Source: Thermoactinomyces vulgaris (lineage in GTDB: Bacteria; Bacillota; Bacilli; Thermoactinomycetales; Thermoactinomycetaceae). Taken from it: a stretch of DNA of 64,000 bases. The translations under genes were made by a program, and so were the position numbers. The notes below the pieces were generated by a model. That model had not been told where the DNA came from and did not search any database. It was given only the letters and a program-made list of their open reading frames with translations. Location: positions 310,001 through 374,000 of the forward strand of contig NZ_REFP01000009.1 in the NCBI RefSeq assembly GCF_003688725.1, read 5' to 3'. Positions 43,824 through 53,229 of the stretch are shown in pieces (the stretch's first letter is position 1; the number at the start of each line of letters is the position of its first letter).

Positions 43824-44600
43824 ATGATTCGCAGGTTGACGGAAGAGGATCATGAAGCATGCATGAAGCTTTTGATGCCGAAAGCGGCGGAAAACTTGTT
43901 TATTCTCGGCGATATTGAGGCATATGGTTATGATCAGGCGTTCCAAAAGGTGTGGGGCGATTTTGATGATCATGGAAACTTGCGTGCGGTGCTTTTAAAA
44001 TATTACCAAAATTACATCCCTTATGCGCCCGGTCATGATTTTGACCACGAAGGGTTGGCCAAGGTGATGGTTTCAGATCCGGAATTTCAAAACCTGAATG
44101 GCTTGGAGGATGTGGTTTCTTTTCTTATTCCGTGGATCGCTTCCAAGCCGTCTCAAATCCGGAAACTTTATTACGCCAAGTGCCGCGCGTTAAAGGAGTC
44201 TCAAGTAAATTGGCCGGTGAAAAAAGCAGGCGTTGAGGATGTCGGGAGAATCATGGAGTTATACCGGCACTTTTCATTCAGTAACAATCCGGAATCCATC
44301 AAAAGAAACATGGAAAAAGGTGTAGCCCGGACTTATTACATCGAAGTGGACGGACAGATGGTTTCTTCAGCTTCCAGTACGGCGGAAAATACGCTTTCTG
44401 CCATGGTGGTCGGGGTTTGCACTGTAAAAGAGCATCAAAAGAAGGGGATGGCTTCCGCCTGTCTGGTCCGGCTGTGCCAAGATCTGCTTCAAGAGGGAAA
44501 GGAACTTTGTTTGTTTTATGATAACCCGGACGCCGGGAGAATTTATGAACGTTTGGGATTTGTCCCGATCGGCCGGTGGATGATGGTTTCGTTTCAGTGA
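43824..44600 (+). CDS. GNAT-family N-acetyltransferase
   Basis: A 258-residue enzyme with a C-terminal GNAT domain (about 135-255): KKAGVEDVGRIMELY starts the domain, strand AMVVGVCTVKEHQKKGMASACLVRLCQ contains the acetyl-CoA loop (Q-x-x-G-M/x-A, about 203-212), and YDNPDAGRIYERLGFVPIGRWMMV closes it. The N-terminal half (about 1-130) is a second, degenerate GNAT-like half, as in the YitH-type fold. GGGAGG before ATG at 43824. Substrate unknown. Confidence 0.85.
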   Translation: MIRRLTEEDHEACMKLLMPKAAENLFILGDIEAYGYDQAFQKVWGDFDDHGNLRAVLLKYYQNYIPYAPGHDFDHEGLAKVMVSDPEFQNLNGLEDVVSFLIPWIASKPSQIRKLYYAKCRALKESQVNWPVKKAGVEDVGRIMELYRHFSFSNNPESIKRNMEKGVARTYYIEVDGQMVSSASSTAENTLSAMVVGVCTVKEHQKKGMASACLVRLCQDLLQEGKELCLFYDNPDAGRIYERLGFVPIGRWMMVSFQ

Positions 44601-44702
44601 GTCCCGGTGAATGAACAGGAACCGGGGATGGGATTGGAAAGATTCTGCTTCAGGAATTAAAAGTTTGATGCCGGAAGGCTCCGAAGTGCACAAAGAACCC
44701 GG

Positions 44703-44728
44703 GGCTGTTGACGCTGTTGTCAACAGCC
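44703..44728. terminator. Perfect stem-loop between convergent genes
   Basis: Inverted repeat GGCTGTTGAC / GTCAACAGCC (10 bp, loop GCTGTT) between the GNAT gene and the convergent coiled-coil gene. No T-tract, so its role as a terminator is uncertain. Confidence 0.45.
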
Positions 44729-44736
44729 TGACCGAT

Positions 44737-45438
44737 TTAAAACCACAAGGCCCCCGCGGAAAGTGCCAGAGACAGCAAAAACAGAATGGAAAAAAGAATC
44801 GTTTGCCGCTTTGATTTTTGTTGCCACATTTCTTCTTTTTCCAAAATGACTTTGTTCAATTGAGCCAGGTTTTCGGTCCATTTCTTTTGTTCCGCCTCGA
44901 TGGTTTCCTTTAAGTTTTTCAATTTGTCATCCAGCTCTTCTTTTTTCTCTTCGTATTCTTTTTGCCGCTGATCCAGGGATTCCAATATTTTTTTGGCATG
45001 TTCATCCAGCTGTTTCTGCTTTTCTTCTTGTTTTTCATTCACCCAGTCGGTGAATTTTTCTTGATGTTGATCCAGTGCCCCGGCCATCTGTTTTTCGATT
45101 TCCTCTTGGATTTCCCCGGTTTTTTGATGCAGCTGTCCGATCAAATCTTCTATGTTTTTCCGTTGTTGGCGGATATAAGCGCAGGTTTCCTGATCATCCT
45201 TCTGGATGGATTTTTGGATCAGCTGTACATCCCGGTACGTTTCATTCAGTTTTTGTGAGATCATGACAGCCGATTGGTTGATCGTCGTGGCTTGTTTCAG
45301 CTTCTGGTCGATCTGGCGAAACGAGGATATTTCCCGCTTGATTCTTTCAATTTGGTGATACATGTTTCCGAGTTCTTCATAAATCTCTTGCAAAGCTTCG
45401 CCTGTGTTATTCGCGGAAAATCGGTTGAAAAAGCCCAT
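44737..45438 (-). CDS. Coiled-coil protein with C-terminal membrane anchor
   Basis: A 233-residue protein: a short head (MGFFNRFSANNTGE), then Glu/Gln/Lys-rich coiled coil from about 15 to 205 and one hydrophobic helix at the end (ILFSILFLLSLALSAGALWF), followed by no cytoplasmic tail, so it is tail-anchored with the coiled coil in the cytoplasm. ATG at 45438 with AGGAGAG ribosome site; the longer frame to 45495 is not supported. No family recognised. Confidence 0.75.
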   Translation of the reverse strand: MGFFNRFSANNTGEALQEIYEELGNMYHQIERIKREISSFRQIDQKLKQATTINQSAVMISQKLNETYRDVQLIQKSIQKDDQETCAYIRQQRKNIEDLIGQLHQKTGEIQEEIEKQMAGALDQHQEKFTDWVNEKQEEKQKQLDEHAKKILESLDQRQKEYEEKKEELDDKLKNLKETIEAEQKKWTENLAQLNKVILEKEEMWQQKSKRQTILFSILFLLSLALSAGALWF

Positions 45439-45622
45439 ATCACTCTCTCCTAGCTCTGGGTTGCTTAATCTCAAGTCACCAATACTATTCATCATATCAA
45501 TAATTTAAATAGATCCATAATTATTTGTTTGTGAATCATTTATAAAATCTTTAAAGAACGTCCAACTATCAAGGATATGGTATGATGGAAAAACAGACAA
45601 GTGTTGAAGAAGGAGATTGAAA

Positions 45623-46312
45623 ATGAAGCCAAAGCCGAGAACATACAAGGAGGGCGGTGCCAAGCGCCGGGTGCTGGTTGTGACCTCGGTACAGGCCGAA
45701 CGGGAAGCTGTTTTACGGGGGCTGGAGCAGACCGAAGGGATTGAGGCCGAGGTCTTGGTGGCCGGAGTGGGATTGGCCCAAGCGGCTGCCTCCACAGCCA
45801 TGGCTTTGTCTGCCGCCTCGTATGATTGGGTGATCAATGCCGGCATTGCCGGAGGGTTCCCGGGAAAGACGGACATTGGTTCGCTGGTGCTTTCCAGTGA
45901 AATCATTGCCGCCGACTTGGGCGCGGAAACCGGGGAAGGCTTTTGTTTTTTGGATCAATTGGATCTGGGAACCTCCCGGATCCCGGCGGATGCGGAATTT
46001 GTCTGTTGGATGGAACAAGCTTTGCAACATAAAGGGATATCCGTTACGACCGGACCGATCTTGACGGTGTCCACCGTCACCGGGACACAAGAAACGGCAG
46101 AGGAGCTGATCCGGCGTGTTCCGGAAGCGGCGGCGGAAGGGATGGAAGGTTTCGGTGTGGCCACCGCGGCCCGGTTGCAAGGCGTGCCGGTGCTTGAAAT
46201 GCGGGCCGTGTCCAATTTTGTCGGCCCGCGAAACCGGGCGGCCTGGCGAATTAATGAAGCCTTGCAAACTTTGGAAAAAGCAAGCAGTGCATTGACGGAG
46301 GTGGTTCGATGA
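45623..46312 (+). CDS. mqnB: Futalosine hydrolase
   Basis: A 229-residue enzyme of the purine-nucleoside-phosphorylase/MTAN fold that releases hypoxanthine from futalosine (or adenine from aminodeoxyfutalosine relatives) in the MqnA-D menaquinone route. Seen: VLVVTSVQAEREAVLRGL, the glycine-rich GVGLAQAAASTAMAL, INAGIAGGFPG, ILTVSTVTGT, and the catalytic region AEGMEGFGVATAA plus EMRAVSNFVGPRNRAAW. ATG at 45623 has AAGGAG seven bases upstream. Its end overlaps mqnD by four bases (ATGA). Confidence 0.92.
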   Translation: MKPKPRTYKEGGAKRRVLVVTSVQAEREAVLRGLEQTEGIEAEVLVAGVGLAQAAASTAMALSAASYDWVINAGIAGGFPGKTDIGSLVLSSEIIAADLGAETGEGFCFLDQLDLGTSRIPADAEFVCWMEQALQHKGISVTTGPILTVSTVTGTQETAEELIRRVPEAAAEGMEGFGVATAARLQGVPVLEMRAVSNFVGPRNRAAWRINEALQTLEKASSALTEVVR

Positions 46313-47133
46313 AAATCGCTTTTTCCCCTTGTCCCAATGATACGTTTGTATTCCATGCCTGGGTGCATGGATTGGTGCCCGGAGCGCCCAAACTGGATGT
46401 GACCTATGCCGATATTGATATCACCAACCATCTGGCGACACGGCCGGATGGACCGGATGTTTTAAAAATCTCATCCGCCGCTTTGCCGTGGGTATTGTCC
46501 GACTATGCACTTCTTCCCTGTGGAGGCGCGATGGGAAGGGGATGCGGGCCGCTCATCCTGACCAAGGATGCTTCCAAAGAAACGGACTTGAGCGGCAAAC
46601 GCGTTGCCGTGCCCAGTGAACGCTCCACCGCTTATCTGTTGTTCCGTCTCTGGACCGCCCGGCATGTTTCAGGGGACTTGGATATCCAGGTGGTTCCTTT
46701 TGACAAAATCATGCCGGCTGTCCGGGAAGGTACCTTTGATGCCGGATTGGTGATCCATGAAGCCCGTTTCACCTATCCGTCTTATGGACTTCATTTGTTG
46801 GCGGATCTCGGGGAATGGTGGGAAGAGGACACCGGCTTGCCGATTCCGCTCGGTTCCATCATTGCCCGCCGCACCCTTGATGTGAAGTCCATTGCTGAAT
46901 GGACACGTGCTTCGGTCGAATATGCCTGGAACCATCCGGAAGCATCCCGGGAATATGTGATGCAGCATGCCCAGGAAATGGATCCGGAAGTGGCCAAGAA
47001 ACATATTGACCTTTATGTCAACGACTTTACCGCCGACCTCGGCAAAGAAGGGTATAACGCGATTTATGCACTACTCAGCCGGGCTGCCAAAGAAGGAATT
47101 GTTCCGGAAATCAAGCCCGAAATGTTGCGTTGA
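46309..47133 (+). CDS. mqnD: 1,4-dihydroxy-6-naphthoate synthase
   Basis: A 274-residue periplasmic-binding-protein-fold enzyme that forms 1,4-dihydroxy-6-naphthoate from cyclic dehypoxanthine futalosine. Family marks: FSPCPNDTFVFHAWVHG at the start, LKISSAALPWVLSDY, GRGCGPLILTKD, VAVPSERSTAYLLFRL and FDAGLVIHEARFTYPSYGL with the catalytic His. Coupled to mqnB. With it, it shows that this organism makes menaquinone by the futalosine route; mqnA and mqnC are not in the window. Followed by a strong terminator. Confidence 0.94.
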   Translation: MKIAFSPCPNDTFVFHAWVHGLVPGAPKLDVTYADIDITNHLATRPDGPDVLKISSAALPWVLSDYALLPCGGAMGRGCGPLILTKDASKETDLSGKRVAVPSERSTAYLLFRLWTARHVSGDLDIQVVPFDKIMPAVREGTFDAGLVIHEARFTYPSYGLHLLADLGEWWEEDTGLPIPLGSIIARRTLDVKSIAEWTRASVEYAWNHPEASREYVMQHAQEMDPEVAKKHIDLYVNDFTADLGKEGYNAIYALLSRAAKEGIVPEIKPEMLR

Positions 47134-47147
47134 AAGATCCCAAAAGC

Positions 47148-47182
47148 AAAAAACGGATGGTTTGCAGGCCATCCGTTTTTTT
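47148..47182 (+). terminator. Intrinsic terminator of mqnBD
   Basis: Stem AAAACGGATGG / CCATCCGTTTT with an 8-base loop and T-run; the A-run before it may also serve the minus-strand frame at 47190. Confidence 0.88.
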
Positions 47183-47189
47183 GTTCTTT

Positions 47190-47411
47190 TTAATTTTTCT
47201 TTAATGGACCGACCGTAACCGATTCATCCCCAAACGGGATGGACCATACTTCCCGACCGCCGGTGATGGTAAATCGATCCTTGCTTACCATATTTAAGAT
47301 TTCCTGATCCGAAAGGGAAGGGGCTGTTTTGATAATAGCCGTCAGATAAGTGGTGTACGATTCTCCTGATGGGATGTTTCGAGGAAACCATAATTGCTTT
47401 TCACTGACCAC
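47190..47411 (-). CDS. Possible small protein or truncated remnant
   Basis: A 73-residue frame from GTG 47411; the same frame is open further upstream to about 47480 and reads like normal protein (VQPLFSEDTKKLLVVSEKQ) but without a start codon or ribosome site. Sequence contains TGGREVWSIPFGDESVTVGP. No family recognised. Could be the 3' end of a gene truncated by the Nudix gene, or a real small protein with an undetected start. Confidence 0.35.
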   Translation of the reverse strand: MVSEKQLWFPRNIPSGESYTTYLTAIIKTAPSLSDQEILNMVSKDRFTITGGREVWSIPFGDESVTVGPLKKN

Positions 47412-47481
47412 AAGCAGTTTCTTTGTATCTTCGGAGAAAAGTGGTTGAACTCTGTGGTGGACACTGTCATGAACACTGTCA

Positions 47482-48045
47482 TTAATCCGGGATGCCGGCG
47501 ATGTCGCACAACCGGTCCGCCAGCCGGCGCATGGGCATTTGTTTTAACGTCAGCCAAGCGTGACCGGTGACTTCTTCTTCCTGAATGATGACCTTTGCGG
47601 AAGATTTCAAACGGAAGGCAAACCGGAAATCGGCGTGCCAATGCGGAGGTTCGCCTTTTTCGGGATTTTCGGGGATCTCGTGCAAATCAATGTCAACGGG
47701 AACGTTTGGGGGCAGGACGGGTTGAAGTTGTTCCGGAGAGATTCCGGTTTCTTCACAGGCTTCCCGCAAGCTGGCTTCAATCAGTGAACGATCCTTCTTT
47801 TCACAATGTCCACCCGGAAGAAGCCAAGCGTTCAAGGTTTTATGCCTGATATGCAGAACTCTTTTTTGTTCATCCATGATGACGGCACTCGTTGTGACGT
47901 GACCGGGGAAAGTGGCGCGGGAAGTGATGTCCCGGGAATGATGAAGCACATCCATGAGAGGGTGGAGGGATTGCATGCCGGAGCCGGAAAACCGGTCGGC
48001 ATAAGCGGCAATGGCCCGGGTGATTTCTGAATGCAAAATGGTCAC
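47482..48045 (-). CDS. Nudix hydrolase
   Basis: A 187-residue enzyme. The Nudix box at about 85-108 reads GGHCEKKDRSLIEASLRE then ACEETG, i.e. the G-x5-E/D-x7-R-E-U-x-E-E-x-G-U motif with one additional residue and Asp at the first acidic place. Flanking strands TTSAVIMDEQKRVLHIRHKTLNAWLLPG and a C-terminal WLTLKQMPMRRLADRL fit. Start GTG at 48045 behind AAAGGAG; the longer frame to 48135 has no similarity. Cleaves a nucleoside-diphosphate-linked substrate that cannot be named. Confidence 0.85.
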   Translation of the reverse strand: MTILHSEITRAIAAYADRFSGSGMQSLHPLMDVLHHSRDITSRATFPGHVTTSAVIMDEQKRVLHIRHKTLNAWLLPGGHCEKKDRSLIEASLREACEETGISPEQLQPVLPPNVPVDIDLHEIPENPEKGEPPHWHADFRFAFRLKSSAKVIIQEEEVTGHAWLTLKQMPMRRLADRLCDIAGIPD

Positions 48046-48127
48046 CGGGATTCGCTCCTTTCCTTTTGAGGGTTCTATGAAACGTTCTCCAACCCGGCTT
48101 GAAAACCTTCCGGATCCGGACATTACA

Positions 48128-48150
48128 AAGGGCATCGATGGATGCCCTTA
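48128..48150 (-). terminator. Intrinsic terminator of the lut operon
   Basis: Stem AAGGGCAT / ATGCCCTT with loop of six, followed on the minus strand by TTTGTAATG; its first bases overlap the lutC stop. Confidence 0.7.
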
Positions 48151-48858
48151 AACGATGATATAAAACGCTTTTAAGGGGCCGTGAACCCCGACGACCAGGT
48201 TCATCTCAATATCTGCCGAGTTGCTTGGTCCGGATATGAAATGGATGCTGGAGGGCGGGGTTTGGCCGTTTTCAATGGCCTGGTTGATGGCATGGACGGC
48301 CTGGGTCATCCGCGGGACGATGGTTTCTTTCGGGATGATGGCGATGTAATTCTCCGGCAGATAATGCAAAGCCCGGCCTTGATCATCCCGGGTTTGAAGA
48401 ACCACGGTTCCGGATTCCGCCAGGGCATGGTCGCAGAAGACCACGCCGAATTTGGCTGACGCGGCCTGCCGGATGTTTTCTTCTTTTTTCCCTTCTTGCC
48501 ATCGGTAAACGGAAATCCCCTGACCGGGCCAGGTTCCATGAAGCAGCTCGTGGAGCCCATATTCTTGAAAGCGCGGATCCCCGGAGATGACCACCGGGCC
48601 GCCCCCGTTTTCCGATACCAGCTTTTTCAGCGTTTCCGGCAGTTGTTCGCTTGTGGTTTCAATGACGGTTGTGTGGATGTTTCGGCATTGTTTTTTAAAT
48701 ATTTCCAGCAGTTGCTCTCTGCTTGCGTCTTTCAGCGTTTCCTGGTGAACCTCTGTTTTCCACTCCGGACGGGGAACCGGATCCGTCTTTTGTTTCCGTC
48801 CCAGCTTTCGGGCAATGTTTTTCAAAAAAGTGTCCCGGTTATGAATTGTTCCTTGCAT
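48148..48858 (-). CDS. lutC: Lactate utilization protein C
   Basis: A 236-residue LUD-domain protein, third subunit of the LutABC L-lactate dehydrogenase (iron-sulfur) complex that feeds lactate electrons toward the respiratory chain. Seen: [17 protein letters not shown], the conserved [19 protein letters not shown], and [24 protein letters not shown], the LUD signature. ATG at 48858 chosen; the gene overlaps lutB by 20 bases. Last gene of lutRABC. Confidence 0.92.
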   Translation of the reverse strand: MQGTIHNRDTFLKNIARKLGRKQKTDPVPRPEWKTEVHQETLKDASREQLLEIFKKQCRNIHTTVIETTSEQLPETLKKLVSENGGGPVVISGDPRFQEYGLHELLHGTWPGQGISVYRWQEGKKEENIRQAASAKFGVVFCDHALAESGTVVLQTRDDQGRALHYLPENYIAIIPKETIVPRMTQAVHAINQAIENGQTPPSSIHFISGPSNSADIEMNLVVGVHGPLKAFYIIV

Positions 48859-50278
48859 CCGCTTTCCCTCTTTTCTGTTCCTGTTGATACCAATCACGGA
48901 AGCGCTCTTGGCTAGGGGCCGGAAATTCACGGGATGCCATCCACTGCTTTAACGGGCCGACGCCTTTTTTGAATTTTGCACCGGCAGTGAGTGGACGGGT
49001 TGCCGCAGAAGCCATTTTGGATCCCCACTGATACAGGGCACTGGAGGAAGCACCTATTTCAAACATTTTCATGGCCAGTTTCTCGGCCAGCGGGGCGCGC
49101 CCTTCTTGTTCCACAATCACTTGCCGGTGTTTGATCAACAATTCATGCAGGGGGATTTTTACCGGACAAGCCTCGGTGCATGCTCCGCACAAACTGGAGG
49201 CGTAAGGCAATTCCTGAAAGTCTTCGTACCCGGCCAACAAAGGGGTTAAAACCGCTCCGACCGGCCCGGGATAGACCGATCCGTAAGAAAGGCCGCCGAT
49301 GTGGCGATAGACTGGGCAAACATTGATGCACGCCCCGCAGCGGATACATTGGAGGATGGAACGGAACTCAGAGCCTAAAATCTCCGACCGGCCGTTGTCG
49401 ACGATCACAAGATGAAATTCTTCCGGCCCATCTCCTTCCCCTGACTGTTTGGGGCCGGCCACGGTGATATAGCTGGTTAACTTTTGCCCGACACTGCTCC
49501 GGCAAAGCAGGCTGACCAGAATATCCAGTTCTTCCATGGTCGGAACAATCCGTTCCATTCCCATCACGGCAATGTGGGTGTCCGGGATGGAAATGGTCAG
49601 GTCGGCATTTCCCTCATTGGTGACAAGACAAATGGAGCCGGTATTGGCCACCGCAAAATTGCACCCGGTGATGCCGATGTCCGCTTCCATGAATTTTTCG
49701 CGCAAAATCCGCCGGACAAATTTGGTCAATTCATACGGGTCGTCCGATTGGTCATAGCCGAGTTTGCTTTGAAAGGTTTCGCGAATTTGCGTTTTGTTTT
49801 TGTGAAGCGCGGGAGCGACGATATGGGAAGGGACATCGTCATTGATTTGCAGGATGTATTCCCCGAGATCGCTTTCCACAACTTCACAACCCGCTTGTTC
49901 AAGAGCCGGGTTCAAATGGATTTCCTCGGTCACCATGGATTTGGATTTGACGATTTTTTTGGCCTTTTTTTGCTTGGCCACGTCTTGGATGTATTGCACC
50001 GCTTCTTCCGCGGTTTGGGCAAAAAAGACATGGCCGCCCAGCTTGGCGACGTTTTCGCTGAGTTGCATCAGATAATGATCGAGGTTTTCCAGTGTGTGCT
50101 GGCGGATTTGCTCGCCCAAAAGCCGCCATTCTTCCCAGTTTCCCAATTCATCGGCGGCAAAAAGGCGGCGGTCTTGCAATCGTTCCTGGGCCGAGGCAAC
50201 CGCCTGCCGCATCGTGACATTTTCCAATCCTTGTTGTACCCGGTGGCCAAATGGATTTTCACTGATTTTAATCGCCAT
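48839..50278 (-). CDS. lutB: Lactate utilization protein B (iron-sulfur protein)
   Basis: A 479-residue cytoplasmic subunit with an N-terminal LUD domain and two [4Fe-4S] clusters: [19 protein letters not shown] (about 312-330) and [18 protein letters not shown] (about 362-379). Other marks: [35 protein letters not shown] and [13 protein letters not shown]. Sits 12 bases after lutA in the operon. Electron acceptor is unknown, probably menaquinone linked. Confidence 0.95.
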   Translation of the reverse strand: MAIKISENPFGHRVQQGLENVTMRQAVASAQERLQDRRLFAADELGNWEEWRLLGEQIRQHTLENLDHYLMQLSENVAKLGGHVFFAQTAEEAVQYIQDVAKQKKAKKIVKSKSMVTEEIHLNPALEQAGCEVVESDLGEYILQINDDVPSHIVAPALHKNKTQIRETFQSKLGYDQSDDPYELTKFVRRILREKFMEADIGITGCNFAVANTGSICLVTNEGNADLTISIPDTHIAVMGMERIVPTMEELDILVSLLCRSSVGQKLTSYITVAGPKQSGEGDGPEEFHLVIVDNGRSEILGSEFRSILQCIRCGACINVCPVYRHIGGLSYGSVYPGPVGAVLTPLLAGYEDFQELPYASSLCGACTEACPVKIPLHELLIKHRQVIVEQEGRAPLAEKLAMKMFEIGASSSALYQWGSKMASAATRPLTAGAKFKKGVGPLKQWMASREFPAPSQERFRDWYQQEQKRGKADARNNS

Positions 50279-50290
50279 TGTGATCTCTCC

Positions 50291-51010
50291 TTAACGGCTG
50301 TTTAAAACTTCCGCGATATGCATCACTTGAACGGGATGTCCCAGGCGTTCGAGCCGCCCCTTGATATTCATCAGGCATCCGCAATCCGCCCCGATCAGGT
50401 AGCCGGCTTTGGTTTGCAGGATGTTGTTGACTTTCTCATCGACCATTTCCGTGGAGACGGGGCTCATTTTCACGGAAAACGTGCCTCCGAAGCCACAGCA
50501 ATTTTGGGCTTGGGGAAGCGGTTCGAGTTGCAATCCTCTGACATTGGAAAGAAGTGTGAAAGGCGCGTCTTTCACGCCAAGCAGACGGGTCATGTGGCAG
50601 GACGAATGATACGTGGCTCTCCCGTCCAGCCGGGCTCCGGTGTCCGTGATCCGGAGAACATCCACAATAAACTGGGTCAGCTCATACGTTTTGGCGGCCA
50701 AATGTTCAGCTCCCTCTTTCCACTCGGGATCATCTTCAAAAAGACGCGGATATTCTTTGAACATCGTGGCACAGGAACCGGAAGGCGTCACGATGTATTC
50801 CGCATGTTCAAAGGCTTGGATCATGTTTTTGGCGGCACTTTTGGCTTTCCGGACATAACCGCTGTTATAAGCCGGCTGTCCGCAGCACACTTGTTTTTCC
50901 GGAAATTCCACATCACAACCCAGGTGGTTAAGCAATTCAACGGTGGCTTTTCCGACATTCGGATAAAACATATCCACCAAACAAGTAACAAATAATGACA
51001 CTTTCACCAT
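50291..51010 (-). CDS. lutA: Lactate utilization protein A (Cys-rich CCG protein)
   Basis: A 239-residue protein with two CCG domains as in GlpC/HdrB-type proteins: [13 protein letters not shown] (about 40) and [14 protein letters not shown] (about 170), plus [12 protein letters not shown] and [13 protein letters not shown]. These Cys clusters bind unusual iron-sulfur centres. Start at ATG 51010 behind GCAGGTG. It follows lutR by 15 bases and precedes lutB. Confidence 0.94.
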   Translation of the reverse strand: MVKVSLFVTCLVDMFYPNVGKATVELLNHLGCDVEFPEKQVCCGQPAYNSGYVRKAKSAAKNMIQAFEHAEYIVTPSGSCATMFKEYPRLFEDDPEWKEGAEHLAAKTYELTQFIVDVLRITDTGARLDGRATYHSSCHMTRLLGVKDAPFTLLSNVRGLQLEPLPQAQNCCGFGGTFSVKMSPVSTEMVDEKVNNILQTKAGYLIGADCGCLMNIKGRLERLGHPVQVMHIAEVLNSR

Positions 51011-51025
51011 CATCACCTGCCCGGT

Positions 51026-51766
51026 TCATCGAATGTTTTTTTGTTTTTCACGGTTTGCAAACAATTTTTCTTCCACGCCTGCCAAATGCATGAACATGGC
51101 ATTTTCCGCTTCCTCGGCATTTTGGGCGGCAATGGCTTCACAAATCTTCTGATGTTCCTGAAGCAATTGATCCGGATAACCGGGAATCAAAAACAATTGT
51201 TGGCGGCTTTCTTTGAGGGATCTGGACAAGATGCCGTAAATGGATTCCATCATCCATTCCAACACCGGATTGTGGCTGGCGCGGGCGATGGCATAATGAA
51301 AAGCCAGATCCGCTTCATCTCCGAGTTCGCCTTTTGCCGCCGCGTTTTTCATGTCAAAAAGCGCCTTTTCCATTTGTTTTAAATCTTCCCCGGATCTTCT
51401 TTCGGAAGCGTACCGGGCCATTCCGGTTTCAATCACTTTGCGTGCCTCCAAAAGGGAAAGGAGATCTTGGCGGGTCACCGGCTGAAAAGGTTTGAATTCA
51501 GACAAAACCTTTTTGGGATCCAGCCGGGTGACGAAAGTTCCTTCTCCATGGCGAATCGACACAAGACCTATGGTTTTCAGCGAACTGACGGCTTCCCGGA
51601 TGGTCGATTGGCCCACGCCCATTTGTTCGCTCAATTCCCGGAAGGAAGGCAACCGCTCGCCCGGTTGGTAGGTGCCGTTTAAAATGTGTTCTTTTAACAA
51701 GTCCGCCACTTCTTCATAGGATTTACGCACTCTTAAAGCAGATCTCATCTTCATTTTCTTTTCCAT
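51026..51766 (-). CDS. lutR: GntR-family (FadR-type) regulator of lactate utilization
   Basis: A 246-residue repressor. N-terminal winged HTH (about 10-75) with LPSFRELSEQMGVGQSTIREAVSSL and GEGTFVTRL; C-terminal FCD ligand-binding domain (about 100-225) with ADLAFHYAIARASHNPVLEWMM and LLQEHQKICEAIA. First gene of lutRABC, so it probably represses its own operon until lactate is present. GAGGTG ribosome site before ATG at 51766. In Bacillus subtilis lutR is separate from lutABC; here it is in the operon. Confidence 0.92.
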   Translation of the reverse strand: MEKKMKMRSALRVRKSYEEVADLLKEHILNGTYQPGERLPSFRELSEQMGVGQSTIREAVSSLKTIGLVSIRHGEGTFVTRLDPKKVLSEFKPFQPVTRQDLLSLLEARKVIETGMARYASERRSGEDLKQMEKALFDMKNAAAKGELGDEADLAFHYAIARASHNPVLEWMMESIYGILSRSLKESRQQLFLIPGYPDQLLQEHQKICEAIAAQNAEEAENAMFMHLAGVEEKLFANREKQKNIR

Positions 51767-51781
51767 TTTTCACCTCATAAG

Positions 51782-51839
51782 GTCATCTGATGACTGGATG
51801 ATTAAAAATTATCGTATGCCATTCATTCAGAGATGTCAA
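51782..51839 (-). promoter_or_regulatory. lutR promoter with 13-base GntR-type palindrome
   Basis: On the minus strand: -35 TTGACA (51839-51834), 17-base spacer, -10 TACGAT (51816-51811). Downstream, over the early transcribed region, GTCATCAGATGAC (51794-51782) is a perfect 13-base palindrome of the GT...AC type bound by FadR-subfamily repressors, the probable LutR operator. Confidence 0.75.
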
Positions 51840-52127
51840 TGTTTCGGTTTTTGCAGATTCATGCTTTTAAACGGCACTCACTGGCCGGCACCTTCAGACC
51901 GGTATGAAAAGAAAATCCCCCGAAGGGGGATCCCTGCGAGCAGGATGGAACCTGCAATTCCAGCGGGAAAGGCTGGCGTTTTCATTTAAACTATCGCAGG
52001 ACACAGGAAGGATTGGTTACCTTCATCTCCTGCGTGGGGCAGGCGCTTTCATTAAGCGGCTGTGTGAAAAAATTCATCATGTGATATGATTTTTTTAAAT
52101 ATAAAATATTTTAATGGTGAGAGTTGA
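51840..52127. other. Structured non-coding region between lutR and the SDR pseudogene
   Basis: No gene is seen. 51907-51925 holds ATCCCCCGAAGGGGGAT, a hairpin; 51996-52037 holds CGCAGGA with TCCTGCG as outer arms around an AAGG..CCTT inner stem. The stretch 51907-52050 is GC-richer than the AT-rich flanks and could be a folded RNA, mobile-element remnant or old gene debris. I cannot match it to a known RNA family. Confidence 0.4.
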
Positions 52128-53229
52128 ATGACGAATCCGCATCAACCGGCTTAGAGAGAAAAGAAACAAAAATGTTACATATGCAAAGAACGGATGGATT
52201 TCTCCCATCCCCGCTATTCCAAATTGTGTGGAATGCGGCAATTTCAACGAACAGAAGCGCCTTGCCCGCCATGATTTGACTTCTTATGTCGCATTGGTGA
52301 CAGGCGGCAGGGTGAAAATCGGGTATCATACGGCATTGCGCCTGTTGCGCGAAGGCGCCCGGGTGATTGTCACCACACGGTTTCCTTATGATGCCATCCG
52401 GCGATACATTCAGGAGCCGGATTGGGAAGACTGGAAAGACCGGATTCACGTATACGGGTTGGATTTTCGGCGGATTGACCTCGTGGAGGCATTTGCTTTT
52501 TCTTTGAACAAGCAATTTCCCTATATTGACATCATTGTCAATAACGCAGCCCAGACGGTCCGGCTTCCGGATGAAGCGTACCAGGCCCTGTTGCAAAAAG
52601 AAAGGGAATGGAAAACGAATTGGTTGGGTTCCGGCGAAGAGCGGGGAAGGGAGTTGCCGGTTTATACATTTGCGCAAGGGACGGAACCGGATGATGAGAA
52701 AAATCTTCTCCTGCCCGTGGCCAGCCCGTCCCGGCATCCGGCGAATCTTCCTCCATTTGCCAACAATGCCTGGATTGCCAAACCGGATTAAATCTCGTTG
52801 ACGGAAATGCTGGAAGTTCAACTGGTGAATGTCACGGCGCTCTTTTTGATCAGCACCCGGTTGAAACCGGCCATGCTGAGAAGTCCCCATCTGAACCGCT
52901 TTATCATCAATGTTTCTTCCAAGGAAGGGATCTTTCGGACCAAACGCAAAGGGCGCTACCATGTCCATACCAATATGGCCAAGGCTTCGCTGAATATGAT
53001 GACATTGACGATGGCCAAAGATTACAAGCGGGATCGGATTTTTGTCAACAGTGTTGATCCGGGATGGGTGTCCAATCAACTCCCGGCCAAAGTCCGGGAA
53101 CACATTCAACCCCCGCTCGACTGTGAAGATGCCGCGGCCCGGATTTGTGACCCGGTTTATCTCGGGATGGATGCTGAAAAACCGCCCAATGGACAGTTTT
53201 TCAAAGATTATCGCCCGGTGGACTGGTGA
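52128..53229 (+). pseudogene. SDR-family oxidoreductase with N-terminal zinc-ribbon, multiply broken
   Basis: The gene seems to start at ATG 52128 (GGTGAG before it), but reads TAG at codon 9 (52152-52154). The same frame then gives a treble-clef start CYICKERMDFSHPRYSKLC (52173-52229); at about 52225 the frame shifts, and 52228-52791 continues CGNFNEQKR, then ALVTGGRVKIGYHTALRLL (NAD site) and IIVNNAAQTVRLP. A TAA at 52789-52791 interrupts, followed in the same frame by LTEMLEVQLVNVTALFLISTRLKPAML through the catalytic region YHVHTNMAKASLNMM to the end at 53229. A contracted GT repeat explains the shift. Three lesions make it a pseudogene unless sequence errors are stacked. Confidence 0.8.
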
